Shown piece by piece: positions 19,674 through 25,961 of a stretch of 25,961 nucleotides of DNA (position 1 is the stretch's first letter; the number at the start of each line of letters is the position of its first letter). The position numbers were made by a program, and so were the translations under genes. Below the pieces are notes generated by a model. That model did no database searches and was not told the DNA's origin. It saw nothing but the letters and a program-made list of their open reading frames with translations. The stretch is from Larix sibirica (Eukaryota > Streptophyta > Pinopsida > Pinales > Pinaceae): positions 1 through 25,961 of the forward strand of contig NWUY0300027955.1 in assembly GCA_004151065.3 (NCBI GenBank), read 5' to 3'.

Positions 19674-21920
19674 TGTCAGCCTCCCATTTTGCTCCCTTTT
19701 TAGCATTACAACCTTACTTTTTGACCCTTTTTTCCTTTTCCATATGTCTATATTTCTTGTTATCTGGCCATACTTGTCACTCTTTTGGTACTTATCACAC
19801 AGTTCTCCTTCAACAGTAAAAAAGAGGTAAAATTTGTTATATTTTGAATGAATTCTTCATTTTTTAGTGAATTGAAATTATTTTAGGATTAATCATGCCT
19901 ATATTGAAGACCTTTTGAGCATATATCCATTTTAGTACTCACTTCGACACTGGTCAACATAGTCAAAGGAGTTCCAAGAAAATATAAGCATATAGTTTCA
20001 ATAGAAGGACCCAACCTCCAACTGTCATAGGATGCAATTATGTCAAGAGGAATCGATCCCATTCACGTGATACAAATACACTCAGAACAAGAGTTCCAGA
20101 AATGTAACGGTCTAGTTACATTCAATTAGGGTAGTTGCATACTTGCAATGATATTATCTCCATATGATTCATCTCTAAATGGAACTCTCGACTCATTAAT
20201 TGTAACTAGTAACACATGTTTACTATTTTTAAAGACATGGAGATCTATATATATGTATAATCTACGAGTGGGAGAGGATATAGACATTATACCGTTATGC
20301 TGTTGAACTTATCAGTTTTGGTCACACTTCTGATGCCTCTGTAATTTTGAAGTACGATAATGCAATTTGGGTTTCAAGATGTTTAGCATCTTTTACTAGT
20401 TCACTGTGATATAAATTTTCATAGCTCCTTCACCAGACGGGAGGTCCCACCAAACTGGGAAGGTGTTGCTTTATGATCTGTTTATGTCTACTTGCTCACC
20501 ACGTTCCTTTGCTATGTTTGTATCTCATGCACAGGCTTAATTTTATATATGTTTTCTATCTCTTTTCACGTTCTGTGATTAGCTGGTTATTTAATTTTGA
20601 ACTATATACATCCTGTAGGTAATTTCACTAAGAATATAATTCTGTACTCTATGTTCATGAATACTTTTCATTTTGAACTTACATATAGGTTGTATTGATA
20701 AACTTATATGTATCAATGAATTGGAATGCGATCTTCTTCTTGTGAATGTGCGTGTATGAAATTCCATCTATGTGTCGATAGTCTTTTACCTTGAGGTATT
20801 TCATAATGATTGGGTATGTTAACATTGGTTTTTGTTATAGGTCCTATTTCACTTTGGTTCTGTACCTATTTATTCTTCATTATCATAGAAATTATAGAAA
20901 GTTTAGAGGAATAGTTATTTTATGAAGTGCATGTTGTTTTCCTTTCGGTTCTTTGAACATAGTTTGATAAACAATGCATGATCTCAAGACTGCAGGTAGT
21001 CTCAAAAGGAACCAATATGTGATATATAAGGATATGCATTAGACTCTAGGACATTGGTCATAGACAGTTTGGTTTTGTGTCTTTTTATAGGTCTTCATGC
21101 TAAATTTGTGATTTCTATTAGGTTTGCATATGTAATAGGTTAGTTTACAGATTTATACTTTGTTCTCTTTGATAAGTAGATTAGGGTCAATTTCATTAGC
21201 ACCTGCATATCTTGTTGGCATACTCCACCTAAAGATCTGGATACCATTTTATGAGAAACAATGCTCACCTAGTTTAGGGTTAGTTAGGATGTTTAAGTTA
21301 ACACTTCAGACGAACATTTGCATTCATATATTCAAATCTAGAGTTCGTTTCTTTTATATGGAAGTAGTTGTTATCCCATTTCCAGTCTTTATTTTATTCA
21401 TTGGTCTTTTCATTTTCAGTTAAGTACTACTTTCGGTACTTGTTTACACCCACAATGTATGCTTGACTTATTTGTAAAATTTCACACATCTATACTGTGC
21501 ACAGGTCATCACAAATCTATTATACTTTTAATATTCCATTATGTATAAAATTTCATCTTCAAGTCATAACAAAGTTTTTTTCTAGCTCCGAAATCTCATC
21601 CTGTACAAAATATCATCTTTAGGTCATTACGAAGCTTCTATATTTAAATACATTTATGTGCAAAATCTCATCTTTAGGTCATTAAAAAGCTTCTATATTT
21701 AAATACAATTTACTACACAAAATATTCCTCAGGATTAGGGGTTAGTCAGTAGGATTCCAGGTTTTAGTTTTCCATTTGGGTAGGATAAACCTCCAAGAAT
21801 TAGGGATCAGTATAATTCTGTTTAGCTGCACAGACAGTGATTACATCTCATAAGATTACCAACCCTGGTTGATAAGAAGATGACTAAGGTGAATTTTTGA
21901 AACATATAATGAACCTGACA
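19674..21920 (+). mobile_element. Candidate 3' LTR of the Ty3 element (end uncertain)
   Basis: It starts TGTCAG right after the purine tract. The nearest inverted match, CTGACA, ends at 21920, which would give an LTR of about 2.2 kb. The start is reasonable. The end rests on a six-base match only, and no 5' LTR is available in the window. No gene is seen inside; a 55-60-bp repeat lies near its far end. Confidence 0.3.
21473..21727 (+). repeat. Imperfect 55-69-bp tandem repeat, about four copies
   Basis: Units begin near 21473, 21542, 21602 and 21657 with a core like tgtacaaaatntcatctttaggtcatta. The last two are closest to each other (55 bases apart) and share agcttctatatttaaatac. The first is the most diverged. 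Confidence 0.75.
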
Positions 21921-22103
21921 AGGATATGCAACAAAATAATTTGAAACATGTCATGTAGACAATCATTACATTAATATGTGGTGTATAATCTGTAAAAAAT
22001 GAAGAATAAAAAAACCATTCTATTGTACATTGTTCAAATGCAAGTAATATTTGAGATAAAACAATAAAATTGACATATTTGGAATCTATGGAATTGAAAT
22101 TCT

Positions 22104-22376
22104 CACTTTTGGAATTAAAATCTTCATTTGTGAGATAAGAAATCACACTTTTTGAATTGAAAATCACACTTTTTGAATTAAAAAAACACACTTTTCGAAT
22201 AAAAAATCACACTTTTTGAATTTAAAAATGCACTTTTCAAATATAAAATTACACTTTTTGAATCCATAATCTCACTTTTTGGGTTCAAAATGATTCTAAA
22301 ATCGCACTTTTGGAATTCAAAATTGCACTTTTCGAACACTTTTTTACCCGATTTTGCACTTTTGAAAGGTTGTTTT
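22104..22376. repeat. 21-bp minisatellite, A/T-tract rich
   Basis: The motif cacttt recurs at 22104, 22146, 22167, 22189, 22210, 22231, 22252, 22273, 22305, 22326 and 22357. The spacing is 21 or 22 bases, or about 42 and 31-32 where a unit is missing or altered. The consensus unit is about cactttttgaattaaaaatca. Because 21 is divisible by three, the minus strand reads as a repeated seven-residue peptide (FNSKSVI); this is a by-product of the repeat, not evidence of a gene. Confidence 0.9.
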
Positions 22377-24444
22377 TAGGATTTAGAAATCTTGATTTTG
22401 CACTATTTTAGTCTAGATTTTGCTAAAGATATCCAGATTTAATGAAATGGGCATTCTATCTCTCCCATCCATTTTACAGGTACCAAGGAAATGATGCAAG
22501 GGAATTCAAGGAAGGATACTATCTATGGAGCAACATCAAATACCATCTTCACTCGATCAATCTAATCTAAAGTGTATATTTCCTTTTTCATTTTTAAATA
22601 TTAATGTAAAACATTCATGCTTAGATGAGTTATCTTGTTTTTGAGAATTTTTATGAGTAGATTCATAGTTTTGATTAAATATATACATTGGCTAATAGTT
22701 ATTTGCTTTGTGTATCTTAAATTGTTTGTTAGCTAATTTATAACCCTTAAATCAAGGTTTTTGCTCAACCATGTTGTATATATCCACAAACACCACACAA
22801 GAACAATATCACCACCAAGGATGTATTATAATGCACCTACTATAGAATGGTAACAAATAATTTCAAATACTCTTCCAACCTACACTACACTACACAAATG
22901 ACACTTGCACCAATGAATTTTTCATCTATACATAAACATTATCTTACTTATACATAATACATTAAGCCCTTTCATTGGAATCCAAATGGACATTTAATAT
23001 ATCTCATATGATGATCATTTCTATAGTAGTGACATAATGATTAAAAGTATATCAACTCAACTTTGCCTTATTGGCTTCTTTGTTTCATTTATTTGAACCA
23101 CATCTACTTCGATGCTAGTTTTTCTTCCTTTGGATCTATTTTTGGCCTCCATTACATTCCCAACCTTGGGTTTACTCGGCCTCCTCTGATTTCTCTTTTT
23201 CCTATTTGTGAAAACAGACCCCCAAAAAGTCACTTTAGAATACATTTACGATCTCTTTGGTGACATATTAAATGGTGCTCAAGTGGTTAAAGAAAAATGT
23301 CACACCCCATTAAAGTGACATTTTCCATGTGATAAATAAAAAGTGCCAACACAACATATTGAAATGGATTTAGACATTTTTCGGAATTCACATGGATGCA
23401 AAATTGACCCTAAAAGTTGCTAAAGCAACGCTTATGCAGGATTGTAGCAAAAAATCCCAAAACATTCTTTATGTCAAAATTGTGATATATTTGTACTAGA
23501 ACTGAAACATATTTGTTTTCAAAATTATGACTTTTAAACATGGATTTATTGATAATCTAATAGGAAAATTTATAAAAAACATTTTTTAGTTTTCAAAATT
23601 GTCAAAAACAATGTTTCATACATTGAAATGCCATTTCTTTTTCATCTCAAATGTAGTTGTGTAGTTGATTAGAATTGGATTTTCAAGTATATGTTTAGTC
23701 ATTTTTATGATGGGTTATCAATTCCCATTCCCCAAGGTTTCACATTAAGATCCAATTATTGAATTTTTTGTTTGGTTGTTTTTTTAAGAGTAAAGTACAA
23801 TCGACACCAAGCTTGATTTAGTAATTGTAGTGCAATAATAAAATCAAGGAAATCAATTGTTATTAGATGTTATTGATGAGCTATGGACAAGGGATCATTA
23901 TCAATGGCTATAAAATAATTTTGAAGCATTCTTCATTAATGTGTCATTGGGGAAGTTGAATGATCATTTAGCCTCCTACATTTTTAGTAAAGGAGTACTA
24001 GGTGCATTGACATGAGGTGATTTTTCAAATATAATTACAAGCTAGTGAGTGTTTTATGTAGGAACATCTAAATGTATGTCAATTTGACAAAGTGCACATG
24101 CTAGTTGATGAATTGAATGCATGAAACAAGATGTGAGTTTGGAGGCCAAGGTGAATGATGGCATGTACAAGAAATAAAAGGTGTAGAACAATGTGAAATT
24201 GAGATGAAATATAGTTATATGAATAAATGGGTATGAAAGGTTATATGCAATAAATTATAAATGTGATGACATGGAAATGATTTCATGTTGGGAAAAGAAG
24301 AAGGTAAATAGTCATGGTTCAACAATTGGGACAATTAAAAATCCAAACACTGAGAGCACAATGAGTATTTATTTATTCACCATCAAGGAGATTTGGTTGG
24401 CCTCAAAGAAGATAAGGTTGATTCTTGTGAGAAGATTGGTCTCA

Positions 24445-24446
<2 letters not shown>
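22377..24446. other. AT-rich stretch with no recognised gene
   Basis: Short frames occur on both strands (for example around 23057-23263) but none has a recognisable domain or codon-like conservation. I see no retroelement core motif here. Confidence 0.45.

Positions 24447-24483
<37 letters not shown>
24447..24483 (+). repeat. (GA)n microsatellite
   Basis: An uninterrupted run of about 18 GA units plus one G, 37 bases long. Open frames crossing it on either strand are simple repeats of Arg-Glu or Ser-Leu and are not genes. Confidence 0.98.
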
Positions 24484-24486
<3 letters not shown>

Positions 24487-25084
24487 ATTTAAAGATAAGG
24501 AGTGAAGAGAAGCTTCAAAATAAAGAAAACAAAATGGTATTGGAGTGATTGGATGCTTGAGGAAGACGAGTACAATGGAATGATGATATTCACAAATTGA
24601 ATCTATTAGAAATAAGGAGAAGAGTACAATAATACATACCATGTGAAATGGTGAAGTGAATGGAAAGTGCAATATTGGAATAAGTAGTCCTAGAGAGATT
24701 GCTTTGAGAGGAATGTAAGCCCAAGATATTCTAGAATTCATGTACTATAATTTGATATACATAATAATGAGAATGCATAGACATATATGAGATCCTGTGA
24801 TATACCTTATATAATATCCTATGTGAGATTTTTTGTTGTTCATTCTTAAGGTACATGACATGAGTGTGCAATTTCAACAAATGATGAATGCACATAGATA
24901 TATTTTCATAATTATACATATGATGTATACTCATTTATATTACAATATATAGAGGAATAGAATATAATTATGGGAAAGTGTAGTGTACTTAATTGATTGA
25001 AGAAAAAAATATGAGCAATATCAAAATAAATATAATTTGTACAAAATAAAATATGAGAAATAAGAGTATTGAACTTGCAAAATA
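24484..25084. other. AT-rich stretch, possible 3' flank of the chromovirus remnant
   Basis: No gene is seen. As the pol remnant at 25085-25652 reads leftward, its 3' untranslated part and LTR would fall here, but I could not find LTR ends. Confidence 0.35.
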
Positions 25085-25652
25085 CCTATTTCTGGGGAAA
25101 CCTCCAATTGAGAAAATATCCAATATAATGAAAATAATTAACAAAAAATTACATTGCTACCAAATAGTATCTTTAGGCTATGTATATTTCCATTGTCTCA
25201 ACACTTTTAGAATAGTGCACTAGCATCATCGACGCTCTCTTGCAACCATTACTTCTTTTAGCTATAACCAAATGGATCCTTTTTCATCAATTTTGGGAAT
25301 TCTAATTTCTACTCGAAAATTCAATGCCACTACCTTCTTCAAACACGACACATGAAATATTGGGTGGATCTTGGAGTATCTTGGAAGACCCAATTTGTAT
25401 GAAACTTATTCAATGCACTATGGGATCTGATAAAATATATAGATCTTTGGTGCTATATTTTGGTGGCTCTTTCCTTTGAGATATGCCTACCTAAAGGATG
25501 GATACAAATATACACTTGATCCCCTTCTTCAAAAATAACTTGGAGTGAAGTTGATATACCTATTACTTCATTCTATTTTGAGTAAAAAATAAATTGTCCC
25601 TACATATACAATGAATGGTCACTCTAGTGTGATCCACTTCTTGAACCTTGGA
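25085..25652 (-). pseudogene. Chromovirus-type Ty3 pol remnant: integrase tail and chromodomain
   Basis: Read on the minus strand from about 25652, conceptual translation gives KVQEVDHTR and TQNRMK. After a frame change come FEEGDQVYICIHPLGRHISK, ERATK, APKIY and YKLGLPRYSKIHPIFHVSCL. HPIFHVS is a hallmark of the Ty3 integrase C-terminus. The same frame runs on through KEVMVARERR and two stops to LKVLRQWKYT, a stop, PKDTIW, a stop and NFL at about 25140-25210. The spacing of WK, P, TW and FL fits a chromodomain, which in chromoviruses guides insertion to heterochromatin. The upstream integrase core is missing: beyond 25652 the sequence turns into AT-rich repeats. Confidence 0.8.
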
Positions 25653-25724
25653 TGTTCTTCATAAATATGAATCGCTCGAGGGATATTTATTTATATAAAT
25701 AAATTCATATGGTGACATTGCAAA

Positions 25725-25850
25725 TATTAGTTGGGATACCAACCATTAATAATTAGATTATAAATAATATTAGTTGGGATTCTGACTAATTAGTTAGATT
25801 ACAAATAATATTAGTTGGGATTAACTACCAACTAATTTGATTTGAGATTG
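25725..25850 (+). repeat. 41-43-bp tandem repeat, three copies
   Basis: tattagttgggat recurs at 25725, 25768 and 25809, separated by related taattagnttagattanaaataa segments. The rest of 25653-25961 is AT-rich with no gene. The array begins about 70 bases upstream of where the chromovirus pol is broken off, so it may belong to an inserted element. Confidence 0.8.
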
Positions 25851-25961
25851 TAAATCCATTCATATGATTATTTTGTTAGAGTTTTCAATTTAATTCAATT
25901 TAATAAGATATTTAACTAAAATATAGTCAAGCACAACAAAACACAAGAGACAATAATTTTC

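Noticed and set aside
21856-22191. Minus-strand frame with repeated FNSKSVI peptide
   Set aside because: The repeat is produced by the 21-bp minisatellite; there is no other coding evidence.
23815-23835. ttgtagtgcaa, a possible right end for the CACTA tip at 2827, with CAA flank
   Set aside because: It is 21 kb away across three N joins, matches the tip only over about eight bases and has no subterminal 12-mers.
24271-24741. Frames crossing the GA run on both strands
   Set aside because: Their ends are simple Arg-Glu or Ser-Leu repeats from the microsatellite.

Overview
The window looks like intergenic repeat DNA from a large-genome seed plant. It is AT-rich and I found no intact host gene. 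Every coding stretch I can recognise is a decayed retrotransposon. The dense, old, nested retroelement remains would fit a gymnosperm or similar genome, but that is inference; no host gene anchors the species. Three single N bases (7644, 12610, 13957) behave like contig joins.

Layout. 123-865 (+) is the RT C-terminus and RNase H of a broken Ty1-copia element, followed by about 2 kb with no recognised gene. 2827-4337 looks like a non-autonomous CACTA-type DNA transposon. It has a CACTA-like left tip, two inverted arrays of a 12-bp repeat, three tRNA-like sequences on the minus strand and a ~150-bp tandem repeat. From 3240 a ~4.4-kb block is present twice (3240-7643 and 7645-12053), joined at N7644. 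The first ~730 bases of the two copies are diverged, while the remaining 3,675 bases are almost identical. The identical part holds AT-rich DNA, a ~993-bp copia LTR (minus strand) and the copia RNase H end. In the second copy the copia element continues through RT and integrase to N13957.

Immediately after N13957 a different element begins: a plus-strand Ty3-type pol (RT/RNase H, zinc finger, integrase, GPY/F module; 13958-15825). About 1.5 kb downstream on the same strand is a long degraded ORF (17382-19615). It has a tryptophan-rich N-terminal domain, a basic middle and a coiled-coil C-terminus. A purine tract and a candidate LTR start (19664-19674) follow. This extra ORF between pol and the putative 3' LTR is the most interesting protein-coding signal in the window.

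19674-25084 is mostly non-coding with several tandem arrays (55-60 bp, 21 bp, GA dinucleotide). 25085-25652 (minus) is a chromovirus-type Ty3 remnant with integrase tail and chromodomain, broken by stops and frameshifts. The window ends in a 41-43-bp tandem repeat.

Nothing here works together as a pathway. The functional logic is that of individual transposons: pol enzymes, LTRs, a polypurine tract, a chromodomain and one accessory protein.
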